Assembly: GCA_024180945.1 (NCBI GenBank)
Contig: JAKSGN010000003.1
Span: 1,612,001 to 1,676,000 of the forward strand
Length of the DNA: 64,000 nt
Direction of reading: 5' to 3'
Origin: Macrophomina tecta
Taxonomy: Eukaryota > Ascomycota > Dothideomycetes > Botryosphaeriales > Botryosphaeriaceae
Under the pieces are notes generated by a model, which was not told the origin of the DNA, made no database searches, and worked only from the letters and a program-made list of their open reading frames with translations. A program made the position numbers and the translations under genes. Positions 46,801-57,894 of the stretch are shown here, in pieces (positions within the stretch are counted from its first letter, which is position 1; each line of letters starts with the position of its first letter).

Positions 46801-49047
46801 ATCCGCTGGCAGTATATGATTCTGGACGAAGCGCAAGCCATCAAGTCGTCTCAGAGTTCTAGGTGGAAGAGTTTGCTGGGATTCCACTGCCGTAACCGCC
46901 TGCTGTTGACTGGTACCCCAATCCAGAACAACATGCAAGAGCTGTGGGCTTTGCTTCACTTCATCATGCCCAGTCTCTTCGATTCTCACGACGAGTTTAG
47001 TGACTGGTTCTCCAAGGACATCGAAAGCCACGCTCAGAGCAACACTAAGCTCAACGAGGATCAATTGAAACGTCTACATATGATCTTGAAACCTTTCATG
47101 CTTCGTCGTATCAAGAAGCATGTGCAGAAGGAACTCGGCGACAAGATTGAGGAGGATGTTTTCTGTGATCTGACGTACAGACAACGGGCCTACTACACGA
47201 ACCTCCGCAATAAGATCAGCATCATGGATCTTATTGAGAAAGCAGCTGTTGGAGACGACCAGGACACGGCCACTCTGATGAACCTCGTCATGCAATTTAG
47301 GAAGGTCTGCAACCATCCAGATCTGTTCGAACGTGCCGAAACTCATTCTCCTTTTGCCTTTGCCTCTTTTGCTGAGACGGCGTCTTTCATGCGCGAAGGA
47401 TACAATGTGGCTGTCGCATACTCCGTCCGCAACCTCATCGAGTATCGCGTGCCACGCCTGATCGGTCGTGGAAGTGGTCGCTTGAATCTGGCTGGTCCTG
47501 ACAACCCTCAAGCTGGGTGGAGGGGGCAGTACCTTGGCCGTATGATGAACATTTGGAGCCCTGACAATTCCCTCGAGAGTTCACGCAAGGACGGCGCCTT
47601 TTCATTCCTCAGATTTGTGGACACATCGGCTCAAGAAGCAGCTGCAGCGGCATGGCAGGATGTCTTCCAGCGCGCCGTTGAAATCCGGAAGACGCCGCGT
47701 CATCTTGGAAGGTTCAAGGTTGCCTATGACGAAGACGACGGCCCAGTTTACACGCCCGCGCACGCACTGTTCAATATCGTCGAGCAGAACGATCGCCAAC
47801 CTCTGGCGGAGATCACCAACGAAGGCATCTTGCAGAACTTACTCAACATCTCGAAGAACGCGTATGACGAGACTGGCCTTGCTGTCATAGAAACTGCAGC
47901 CAAACCTGGTGCCTCGGCCCCACCGATTGACTTCTTCTACTCAAGCCAAGGTGTCCGAGAGGAGCAGGAAAGTACCCTGTTCAATGCTGGAATGAGGTCC
48001 GCCCTATTTGGCATTAATGAAAGAGCTGAGGAAGCATTGCTGGAGGCGAAGGTCGACCCAATCAACTTCCCCACGACAGGCATGATTACCCCGCCGGCCA
48101 ACTCAAAGTCGAAATACACGCATATCACGGTTCCTTCTATGAGGCGCTTCGTCACTGACTCAGGAAAGCTCGCGACGCTTGACAAACTTTTGAGGAAGTT
48201 GAAGGAAGAAGGTCATCGTGTACTTTTGTACTTCCAGATGACTCGTATGATAGACTTGATGGAGGAATATCTGACCTACCGCAACTACAAGTACTGCCGA
48301 CTCGATGGTTCGACGAAGCTGGAAGACCGTCGCGACACCGTTGCCGACTTCCAGACCCGACCAGAGATCTTCGTCTTCCTCCTGTCCACTCGTGCTGGTG
48401 GTCTCGGAATCAACCTTACCTCTGCTGACACCGTCATCTTCTACGACTCTGACTGGAACCCGACCATCGACTCCCAGGCAATGGACCGCGCTCATCGTCT
48501 CGGACAAACCAAACAAGTCACTGTCTACCGTCTCATTACTCGTGGCACAATTGAAGAGCGTATCCGCAAGCGTGCACTTCAGAAAGAAGAGGTGCAGCGT
48601 GTCGTCATCTCTGGCGGCGCGGGTGCGCAGGTCGACTTCAATACGCGCTCTCGCGAGAACAGGACCAAGGATATTGCGATGTGGCTGGCAGATGACGATC
48701 AGGCTGAGATGATAGAACGGAAGGAGGCAGAGCTCGCCGCAGCCGAGGCCAATGCCCCTGCTGGTAGGAAGAGAAAGGCGCCGACGAAGAAGAAGGCCGA
48801 GGTGAATTTGGATGACATGTACCATGAAGGTGAGCTCAACAGACCATATGAAAGTACCAGATCTGATACTAATGCTCTCTTTGCAGGCGAGGGCAACTTC
48901 GATGACGGCAGTGCGAAGCCCAGTGGCGCTGCAACACCTGTCAGTGAAGTTCCAATTAAAGGAAAGAGAAAGGGAGTAAGCAAGAAGGCGAAGACTTTGA
49001 AACAAAGGCTGGCTATTGCTGATGGAAGCGGAGACGTAAACCCTTGA
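43822..49047 (+). CDS. INO80: INO80 chromatin-remodelling ATPase
   Basis: Exons 43822-44163, 44244-44477, 44529-44951, 45004-48829 and 48887-49047 give 1,661 residues, the usual size for filamentous fungi. The Pro/Ser-rich N-terminus (first about 250 residues) precedes an acidic region ([20 protein letters not shown]). The DBINO region (Arp8/Arp4/actin binding) is at about 549-690 ([39 protein letters not shown]). The SNF2 ATPase starts near 806 ([19 protein letters not shown]), with Walker A DEMGLGKT near 830 and the INO80-typical DEAQ box near 941. After a large insertion, the second RecA lobe is at about 1404-1520 ([41 protein letters not shown] arginine-finger motif). The complex slides and edits nucleosomes at promoters, replication forks and breaks. 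The last intron (48830-48886) is 57 bp, a multiple of three and without a stop. Confidence 0.96.
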
Positions 49048-50256
49048 GGGATGATTAAAGAGTAATCTGGGAGCGCCTGTAATATTTTTTTTTTTCTCTC
49101 TCACGAGTATGGGAACTGAGACATATGATGCTTTGCTGCCATGTATTCTCGTGGCAGCGGATGAGTGGTCTTCTTGAAAAGTAGGTGGTGATTGCGAATG
49201 TTGTTTAGGAGTTTCTTTTCCGCATCAGATTTTTTTTTTTTTCTTTTCTGCGATAGGGTATGAGCAAAAGGGAAAGACGGGAAAGTTGGACTTCACGGAG
49301 AGCATGGAGATTAGGTTTGAACAAACTCTTTCTTAAACTTTTTCTGTTGCTTTCTTACGAATTTCTTGTACTGCTGCCTAATGCACAAACTCCACAAAAT
49401 TCTCTATTGATTCCGCTCAGTCTCCAGAAGTTTGTTTTTCGCTTCCCACCTTTACATAGTATGAACAAGAATCGTTTAACTAGAAGGGGGGGGATGGGCG
49501 CTTGTTTGCCCTACTTTCTTCTTTCATGTTTCGAACTCTATAACTCCTGGCTCAAAGCCCTTGCAGCATAGAAGATGCGAGAGTGTTGCTCAATTGCGTT
49601 TTCGATTAACTGTGTCCGTGCTTGTTGAGAAGGGTGTCTGCTGTTAGAATAGGATGTTGAGAACCTGGCTCTTGTGCCCTTGCACATAAGAGTCAGGCTC
49701 ATGTCTATTAGAAGCGTTCATCCGAACAAGCACAAACAGTATGAAGCACTCGCGTCTGACATGCGTGGGTGTGTATATCAATCTCTTTGCAGAACTTCTT
49801 GGAGTAGAAGTCAGCAACGCCGTAGCCATGCTTCATTGCCCTCATTTCCGGTAAACGCTGATATACAATTTTCACCGGGTGAGGGTCGAGGCAAGTAAGC
49901 TGAAGCAACTGTTTGTGTTTGAATACGAGCAAGTTTGCCTTGGCACATGCCTTCGGAGCAAAATGTGTCGATTGCTGAAGCATACCTGCTCTCGCCACTA
50001 CAAGAGCTTTAACAACGCCATCTTAGTGCCAGTTCATAGAAATATGTGGGCGCATTTCCTATGTATCACATTAAAAAGGCAATAAACCAATAATATACAA
50101 CGGCATGTCAGCATTCCAGCCAATGGATAAGCCTACTGAATAAGCTTATCAGCAAAGCCCGACAATTTGCCGACTCCAAATGTTTCCCAATCGCCATCCC
50201 AAAATCGCGACAGTCCACGATCTGCCACCTGCCGTCCGTACGCCGCCCTCAACACC
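49048..50256. other. Intergenic region between INO80 and MTO1
   Basis: About 1.2 kb without a supported gene. T runs at about 49086-49095 and 49230-49241 lie just past the INO80 stop codon and could belong to its 3' UTR. Short ORFs have no recognisable motif. Confidence 0.55.
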
Positions 50257-52580
50257 ATGTCAATTGCTCTGCGGGCGCGCCGCGCCCTGGCCCCGCGCAT
50301 CAGGCATGCCGCCGCACCCGCATTCAGGCAAAGAAGCGCGCTCAGCAGGGCGTTCGCCACCATCAGCGAGACCGGGTACGTCTTGCCCCTTCATGCGCGC
50401 TTCCATATTTCCCCTCTCCAATCACCCCTCCTACACTCGCCCCTACGCACTTTTCTTGCCGATAGCCAATTGACTGAACTTTCTGGGTCCTCCCACCTCA
50501 CAGCAACCCAACCTACGACGTCATCGTCATCGGCGGCGGCCACGCCGGCACCGAAGCCAGCACCGCGGCCGCGCGCTCCGGCGCGCGCACCGCGCTCGTC
50601 ACGCCATCGCTCACCAACCTCGGCGTCTGCTCATGCAACCCGTCTTTTGGCGGTATCGGCAAGGGGACCATGCTGCGTGAGGTCGATGCCCTGGATGGCG
50701 TCGTCGGGCGCATCGTCGACCGCGCCGGCGTGCAGTTCCGCGTCTTGAATCGGAAGAAGGGGCCCGCGGTGTGGGGTCCCCGGGCACAGATCGACAGGGC
50801 GTTGTATCAGAAGTATATGCGCGAAGAGGTGCTGGGGTATGGTGACGCGTTGAGCGTGGTGGAGGGGAAGGTGGCGGATATTGTGTTAGAGAGGGGGGAC
50901 GGGGGGGACGGGGGGTTTGGCAAGATTGGCGGTGTGAGGTTGGAGGATGGGAGGGTGCTTGAGGCGCAGAGTGTGGTGATCACGACGGGGACGTTTTTGG
51001 GGGGTGAGATTCATATTGGTGGGTTTTTTGAGACTTTGACTTGGATTGGTGGAGGCAGGGGCTTGGACTAACTTGCGATAGGACTCGAAGCGTATCCGTC
51101 GGGGAGGATGGGCGAGGCTGCGACGTTTGGACTCAGCAAGTCGCTGCGCGAGGCTGGGTTCAAGCTGGGACGGTTGAAGACGGGAACGCCGCCTCGGTTG
51201 GACCGTAAGACAATCGATTTCTCGGCATTGGAGCCGCAGCCTGGAGATGAACCACCCATGCCGTTTAGTTACCTGAACGACAGGGTGCAGGTCGAGGACC
51301 AGCTTTTCTGTCACAGCACGTATACGAATGACGCAACCCACGATATCATCCGCGCGAACTTGGATAAGAGTATACACATTCGGGAAACGGTGAAGGGGCC
51401 GCGGTATTGCCCGTCTCTGGAGTCGAAGATTTTGCGGTTTGGGCACAAGGAGAGGCATATCATTTGGTTGGAGCCGGAAGGGTTCGACACGGACGTAATA
51501 TATCCCAACGGGATCTCCATGACCGTTCCCGCAGATGCGCAAGCTGCAATGCTTCGGACCGTCAAGGGACTGGAGAATGTCACCATGCTACAGCCGGGTT
51601 ACGGCGTGGAGTACGATTACGTGGATCCGCGTAACCTTCGCTCAACACTGGAGACGAAGAACATCAAAGGTCTCTTTCTGGCTGGACAGATCAACGGCAC
51701 CACAGGCTACGAAGAAGCAGCAGGACAGGGTGTTGTCGCAGGCATCAACGCTGGCCTGTCAGCGCAGGGCAAGGCTCCCTTCTCCCTCACCCGCGCAGAC
51801 GGCTACATCGGTATCATGATTGATGACCTCATCACCAAGGGTGTAACGGAACCTTATCGCATGTTCACATCACGAAGCGAATTCCGTATGAGCGCTCGCG
51901 CCGATAACGCCGATGCTCGTCTCACCGCAAAAGGTCGAGCCGCAGGCGTGGTGTCGGACAAGCGATGGCGTGTATTCGAAGACACGGCGAACCAGATGGC
52001 TGAACTCACGAAATATCTCCAAAGCCAAGTTGCCGGCTCGAATCATTGGATGGCCCGCGGTTTCCGCGTCAGAGAGGACACGACCAAGCGTAGCGCGTTC
52101 GATCTCCTCCGTCTTGCAGACGTGACGACTGCGACTTTGGAACCAATGTTTCCGGAGATCAGGTATTATGATCCGAAGGTTCGAGAGCGCGTAGATATTG
52201 AGGGCGTCTACGCACCGTACGTCGAGCAGCAGAAGGCGGCGATGCGGGTATTCTTGAAGGACGAGAACCTGAGGTTGCCGGCAGATCTGGACTATGAGGG
52301 CATTCATGGGCTCAGCTTTGAGGAGAAGCAGATGCTGAAGCAGGCGAGGCCGGAAAGTGTGGGGCAGGCGCGGAGAATCGAAGGAATGACCCCGAATGGA
52401 GCGTTAAGGTTGTTGGCGTTCGTGAAGGGAGAGGCGAGAGCGAAGGCGAGGGAAAGGGCGTTGCAAGAGGTAGAGGCGAAAAGGAGGGACAGGGGCGAAA
52501 AGGATGTCGGTGGGATTGAGGGATTGGAAGGACTGGAGGTGATTGAGGGCGTAGATGGGCAAGCTGAGGCTACGAGGTGA
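50257..52580 (+). CDS. MTO1: Mitochondrial tRNA U34 modification enzyme MTO1 (GidA/MnmG family)
   Basis: Exons 50257-50375, 50504-51018 and 51082-52580 (introns 128 and 63 bp) give 710 residues. A mitochondrial presequence ([20 protein letters not shown]) is followed by the FAD-binding motif [12 protein letters not shown] at about residue 50. MnmG landmarks follow: [37 protein letters not shown] (restored across intron 2), [46 protein letters not shown], and the C-terminal GIDA helix region ending in [19 protein letters not shown]. Mto1 with Mss1 (MnmE) places carboxymethylaminomethyl-type groups on wobble uridine of mitochondrial tRNAs. A Gly/Glu-rich tail after residue 680 is weakly conserved. 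The start is the first ATG, whose downstream presequence supports it. Confidence 0.96.
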
Positions 52581-53061
52581 TGGAAGTCAAACGTCTGTGA
52601 GATTTGGAAACTTAGCATAGGGGCGGTGTTTTGGGTTCTCATGCATTGGGTCGGCGTTAACATACCTTTTAGGTTGGCATGGGTTTGCTCTTATTGAGCT
52701 CTGCAGGCCGCAGGGGTGGAATACGTTGATACATTTCAGGTTTGCATCTATATGATATTCGGGCATCTCTCCTTCCTCTAAGAAAAGGGAGCATATAAAT
52801 ATCTCCATGCTGCTCGGCCATTGCTCTCCTTTATCAAGAGATGGAATATAGTATTCCTCTTTTTTTTTTTTTTTTTAATTCTTCATAAGCCAAAGGGATC
52901 CACCTCTTCATCGGGCCGACCTTTTTTGCCGGGTTTCCGAAATCGGGGAAGTTTAAAGCCTTGTTCAGACGGTGCGTCATCCCACCTCTCAATTTGACGA
53001 ACACCTAATAGATCTCCGGATTTCGGCAACATTCTCACAAAGTTATTTCGGAAGCACGAGG
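52581..53061. other. Intergenic region with a long T run
   Basis: 480 bp between MTO1 and the alcohol dehydrogenase gene. A run of 18 T residues lies at 52859-52876. No gene seen. Confidence 0.6.
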
Positions 53062-54767
53062 ATGTCAATGAACGCTGTCGTCTTTAAGGGTGTAGAAAAG
53101 GGCGTCGTTGTTGAGAAGAGGCCGATTCCAAGGGCCGAGCCGGGCAGCGTGGTTGTGAAGGTCAAATACGCGGGATTATGTGGAAGGTAAGTGAGTCCAT
53201 TAGTTCGAGTTCTTGAGGGACGTAATTTTTTTTTTTTTTTTATTATCTCCGCATTTGGAATTTGTATCGAATGGCCCTCTATTCCTGTCCGCTCTCAAAC
53301 GCTGTTTGCGCACCAACTTGATCTTCTCTGACCTGTGTGCCATCGCATAGTGACCTTCATTACTACCGCGGTCTCGAGCCTGCCGGAGAGAACCCAGACT
53401 TCATTATCGGCCACGAGCTTACCGGCGAGGTCCATGAAGTAGGTGATGGTGTAGAAATTTTCAAGACTGGCGACCGCGTTGTCTGCCCTTTTACTATCAG
53501 TTGGTGAGCTATCCCATATGTGCGCCTCATCTAGTGTTCCTTGACTTACCGTCATTTGGATAATACAATAGTGGTACTTGCTTTTACTGCAAGCTTGAGC
53601 TCTCGTCTCGTTGTGTTCAATCGCAATGCTTTGGTACGCCTGGGTTGCCCGGAGCACAGGCGGAGTACGGTAGGTCTTCCCCTTTATAATCGCCTCATCC
53701 ATGTAATCAGATGAGGCTAAGGCTGACGGTACTTCACAGTTCGTGTCCCGCTCGCGGAGTCCACGCTGTTCAAAGCACCGGCTGGTATCAAAGATCAGAA
53801 CCTCATCCTCATGGCCGATATCTTCCCTGTACGTTTTCCTTATTTCACCACAACCTGTTTCCAGGAACTCGCGCGCTAACCTCAGAACCCTCTCAGACTG
53901 GTGTATGTCTTTCTTATAGTTCCTTTCGCTATGGTCCGCCCGAGCTTGCTCCACCGTGTACTAACCTCGGATTCCGGTCTGTTCGCGCAAATGTAGTACT
54001 TCGCCGCCCTCAACGCTGTGTCTCGCCTTCCATCCAACCTGCTCGTGCCTCCGACTGCTGTCGTGATTGGCTGCGGCCCCGTCGGTCTATGTGCCCTGGT
54101 GGCCCTCTCCTCTCTGCTTTCGCACACTGAGGCCAAGGTTTTTGCCGTCGATAGTGTCCCCTCGCGCCTCAATCGCGCTAAAGAGGCTGTCGGCGCCATC
54201 CCTCTTAACTTCAAGGAGGTGGATGTTGCCGAGGAAGTCAGGAAGGCAACCTTCGGTAGGGGTGCGGACCTCGTTCTCGAGCTTGTGGGACTCGAGCCCG
54301 CGCTGAGAACCGCGTTCGAGGTGGTTAGGCCGTTTGGCGTGATTAGCAGCGTGGGCGTACATAATGGCAAAGGTGGAGTTGGATTCAGTGGTGCAGAGGG
54401 TGCGTACACCATGCTTTTCTGTTGTTCCTCTTCTTTTCCTTTGAATTGTTCTCACTTGGGCCGCTCTCGACTGTGAGTGCTGACTAGCCGGCTCATCTCC
54501 ATGCAGGATACGATAAGAACGTGCAGCTCCAGATGGGAAGATGTCCGGTACGGTCTCTCTTCCCCCGAGCGTTGGAGGTGTTGTCCCACAGCCAGGATGT
54601 AAGTGCAGCCCCTGACCGTGGCATGGACTGACCGCTAAGTTGCCACGGTGCCACAGAAACTAGACTGCTTGACGGAGAATATCATCCCGTTGAGCGAGGC
54701 TGTCAGTGCATATGACCGATTCAACAAGGCGGAGGTGCAAAAGTTCGTGTTCAAGGTTGATGAGTGA
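53062..54767 (+). CDS. Zinc-dependent medium-chain alcohol dehydrogenase
   Basis: Eight exons are inferred: 53062-53186, 53351-53503, 53572-53669, 53740-53828, 53897-53902, 53997-54399, 54507-54598 and 54657-54767, in frame throughout, giving 358 residues. Catalytic-zinc ligands are seen in [14 protein letters not shown] (Cys), [10 protein letters not shown] (His-Glu) and ADIFPTGYFA (Asp). The structural-zinc lobe is complete: C-x2-C-x2-C-x7-C in [15 protein letters not shown]. The NAD-binding Rossmann motif is [15 protein letters not shown] at about residue 175, followed by [11 protein letters not shown], and an acidic residue at the end of strand 2 suggests NAD rather than NADP. The IFPTGYFA pattern is like the formaldehyde/threonine dehydrogenase branch of the superfamily. 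Substrate unknown. Exon 5 is only 6 nt and encodes the Thr-Gly of ADIFPTGYFA. Intron 1 has a run of about 16 T near 53226. Confidence 0.9.
53897..53902 (+). other. 6-nt microexon (Thr-Gly) in the alcohol dehydrogenase gene
   Basis: Sequence ACTGGT is preceded by CTCTCAG and followed by the donor GTATGT. The flanking introns, 53829-53896 (68 bp) and 53903-53996 (94 bp), each contain a CTAAC branch site. Including it gives the conserved ADIFPTGYFA motif with phase 0 on both sides; skipping it keeps frame but deletes Thr-Gly next to a zinc ligand. Confidence 0.75.
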
Positions 54768-55955
54768 TGAGAGGGAGGCTTGCTGCAAAGGCTTTGTTGC
54801 AAGTCGCTCATGCCCGGGGTTACTAGCTTATTTACATTGACCCCTGCCATGTTTTTAGAACACGCAAGCTGTCAGGTCTCGGAGGATGTCAGTGCCTCAC
54901 GATTGATCAAAGTATCTCTGTAGACTGCATATCTAGATGACGAGCTGGAATAGCAGAGAATCCGAAGTGCATACGCGTTTTTACCTATTTGGCTGCAAGC
55001 ATCCTCACAGTCATACGGCGCATCTCAAGTTTCTATCAACGTCTTGGGTGGGAATGTCGGAGGGAATCTGATCAACACGGTAGTAGAAGCCGCCTTCCTT
55101 CGTCCACCTGCCCGGACATCTATTATGTCGACATACTGCTATAATCGACGCGTCTTGTAGGCTAGAGCGCACTGTCCAGGGCATCTTCATGCTACTTTAG
55201 ACAATCGCTTCTTCTCCTACCTCCGGCGCCATGATTCTTGCATTCCCAACCAGCCGGGATCACTCAATCCTACATCGCAGCCGGATTTAGTGCTACCGCG
55301 CGAATGGAGTAGACTTCGCTTGTGTGAGATTCCGGTCCGGAAATCTTGGAGCGTCGGCCGTCTTCGATGTAGCCCAGCGATGGCGAATGCGGACCTCCAC
55401 CCCTGCAAGACCCAACCGCAGCGTCGGGAAGTGCTCTTGCGCTGACTTTTCGATGGGTCTCGGAGCCCAGTTGCCGTTGTGGAAGGGCGCGGAGCCGCAG
55501 GTGGAGGCTCTGTGGCTGCCAATGACGTGGAAAGCAGAGCACGAGAAGCAAGAAGAGCGGGCGCAATGGATCAACGCTTCGCCGATTGGCGGGCGGGCAG
55601 CTGGCCGTTCCCAGCCCTCTTCGCCACAGCTTGGGCAGGCTGGCAAAAAAGAGGCCCACCGCTCACGCCCTTCGCTGCCTCTCACCTCTGCACCGACTCC
55701 TCCTCCTCCTCCTGGCCGCCGACCCTGCTCCACGGCCCTGCTTCCCTTGCACACGCCTCCCGGTCGCTGCTCCATCCGTCTCGAGCGTCGACGCCGCAGA
55801 CTCGCAGCCCTACGCCGGCCCTTTATCGCCCTCGATAGCGCCGCCCCCAAGCCCCAGTGCCCCGCTACTGACGTCCTTCCCGACCACGAAAAATCTTACC
55901 GCTGATACCCAACGCCGCCTCCTCACCACCCTCCTTTCCACCCCGCACGCCCACC
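54768..55955. other. Intergenic region and ARB1 5' region
   Basis: The left half is AT-balanced with no ORF of note. From about 55290 the DNA is GC-rich and open in several frames, giving spurious ORFs up to 193 codons that end just before the ARB1 start codon; this is probably promoter and 5' UTR (C-rich stretches with CACC repeats lie immediately upstream of the ATG). Confidence 0.55.
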
Positions 55956-57894
55956 ATGGTCTCCGCTTCCAAGGCTGCTCGCGACGCCAAGCGCGCTGCT
56001 GAGGGCAAGGCCCCCAAGAAGACGCTCAAGGAGAAGAAGGCTGAGAAGGAAGCCGCCAAGACCGGCGACTCCGTTGACGAGACCCAGAAGAAGCTCGAGC
56101 AGCTCGCCCTGCAGAAGGACGAGGAGGGCATCTCCGACCGCGTCACCACCGGTGTGCTTGCCTCGCTCGAGGCCAGCCGCGATGTCAAGATCACCTCGGC
56201 CTCGCTGGTCTTCCACGGCAAGGTCCTCTTCAACGACACCACCATCGAGGTCAACTACGGCCGTCGCTATGGCCTGCTCGGTGAGAACGGCTGCGGAAAG
56301 TCCACCCTGCTGAAGGCCATCGCCGCCCGCGAGTTCCCCTTCCCCGAGCACATCGACATCTACCTGCTCAACGAGGGTGCCCCCAAGACCGACGTTGGCG
56401 CCCTTGATTGGGTCGTTGGCGAGGCCCAGGCCCAGTTGGCTGCCATGGAGAAGAGGGCCGAGGAGATCCTCGAGAACGACGGCCCCGAAAGCCCGATCCT
56501 GGAGGAGCTGTACGAGGTGTGTGATGGCAGAACCCCCCGCCCGTTTGTGCATCGCCGCTAACCATCATCGCAGCGCATGGAGGAAATGGACCCCAGCACC
56601 TTCCAGACCCGCGCCTCGCTCATCCTGACTGGTCTCGGTTTCAACAAGAAGACGATCAACAAGAAGACCAAGGACATGTCTGGTGGTTGGAGAATGCGTG
56701 TCGCGCTCGGCAAGGCCCTCTTCGTCAAGCCGTCGCTGCTTCTGCTCGACGACCCCACCGCCCATTTGGATCTGGAGGCCTGCGTGTGGCTTGAGGAGTA
56801 CCTCAAGAAGTGGGACCGCACCCTGCTGCTGGTCTCGCACTCGATGGACTTCTTGAACGGTGTCTGCACGAACATGATCGACATGCGCATGAAGACGCTT
56901 CAGTACTACGGTGGTAACTACGACTCGTACATCAAGACCAGGACCGAGAACGAAACCAACCAGCAGAAGGCCTACGAGAAGCAGCAAGAGGAAATCAAGC
57001 ACATCAAGAAGTTTATTGCTTCCGCTGGTACCTACGCCAACTTGGTCAGGCAGGCCAAGTCCAGGCAGAAGATTCTTGACAAGATGGAGGCCGATGGTTT
57101 CATTCAGCCTGTTGTCCAGGACCGCGTCTTCACTTTCCGCTTTGCCGACGTCGAGAAGCTTCCTCCGCCCGTCCTGTCTCTGGACAATGTCACTTTCTCC
57201 TACTCGGGCAACCCCGAGGACAACCTCTACGAGAACCTCGACTTCGGTGTCGACATGGACTCCCGTACTGCTCTGGTCGGTCCTAACGGTGTTGGCAAGT
57301 CCACTCTGCTGCGTATCTTCACCGGCGCTCTTTCGCCCACGTCTGGCTCCGTCTCGCGTCATACCCACTTGAAGCTGGGCATGTACAGCCAGCACTCTGC
57401 TGAGCAGCTTGACCTCACCAAGTCCTCCCTTGACTTCGTTCGTGACAAGTTCTCCCACATCAGCCAGGACTACCAGTACTGGAGACAGCAGCTCGGTCGC
57501 TACGGTTTGACCGGCGAGGCCCAGACGGCGCTTATGGGCACTCTGTCCGAGGGTCAGAAGAGCAGAATTGTATTCGCTCTGCTCGCCATCGAGGGCCCCA
57601 ACATGCTTCTGCTGGACGAGCCTACCAACGGTCTCGATATCCCCACCATCGATAGTTTGGCTGACGCCATCAACGCTTTCAGCGGCGGTGTTGTCGTCGT
57701 CTCCCACGACTTCAGGTAAGCATCTTATCAAGGTCAAATCCCCGGCATAATGCTAACGGTACCATAGGCTGCTCGACAAGATTGCCAAGGACATCATGGT
57801 CTGCGAGAACAAGACTGTCCGTAGGTGGGACGGCACCATTGGCGAGTACAAGAACCACCTCAGGAAGAAGATGATTTCGGCTGGTGCCGTCTAA
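55956..57894 (+). CDS. ARB1: ABC-F ATPase ARB1, ribosome biogenesis
   Basis: Exons 55956-56516, 56574-57715 and 57768-57894 (introns 57 and 52 bp) give 609 residues, almost the size of yeast Arb1 (610). The Lys/Glu-rich N-terminus ([18 protein letters not shown]) is followed by two ATP-binding cassettes and no membrane domain. NBD1 has Walker [10 protein letters not shown] near residue 110, signature MSGGWRMR and Walker [17 protein letters not shown]; the second Asp instead of Glu in DDPT is the family norm for Arb1. NBD2 has [17 protein letters not shown] and [12 protein letters not shown]. The ABC-F linker with its charged helix ([20 protein letters not shown]) lies between them. Arb1 shuttles between nucleus and cytoplasm and acts in 40S and 60S maturation. 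Codon usage is strongly C-ending, consistent with high expression. Confidence 0.96.

Noticed and set aside
48160..49104. 314-codon minus-strand ORF
   Set aside because: Antisense shadow of the INO80 helicase region.
53897..53902. Alternative reading of the ADH gene without the microexon
   Set aside because: Joining 53828 to 53997 keeps frame but deletes Thr-Gly from the conserved ADIFPTGYFA motif, so the microexon model is preferred.
55324..55905. 193-codon ORF upstream of ARB1
   Set aside because: GC-rich leader region open in several frames on both strands; no conserved sequence and it ends 50 bp before ARB1.
56565..57737. 390-codon minus-strand ORF
   Set aside because: It is the antisense shadow of ARB1 exon 2; the plus strand encodes conserved ABC-F motifs and the shadow has only generic Val/Leu/Gly-rich text.
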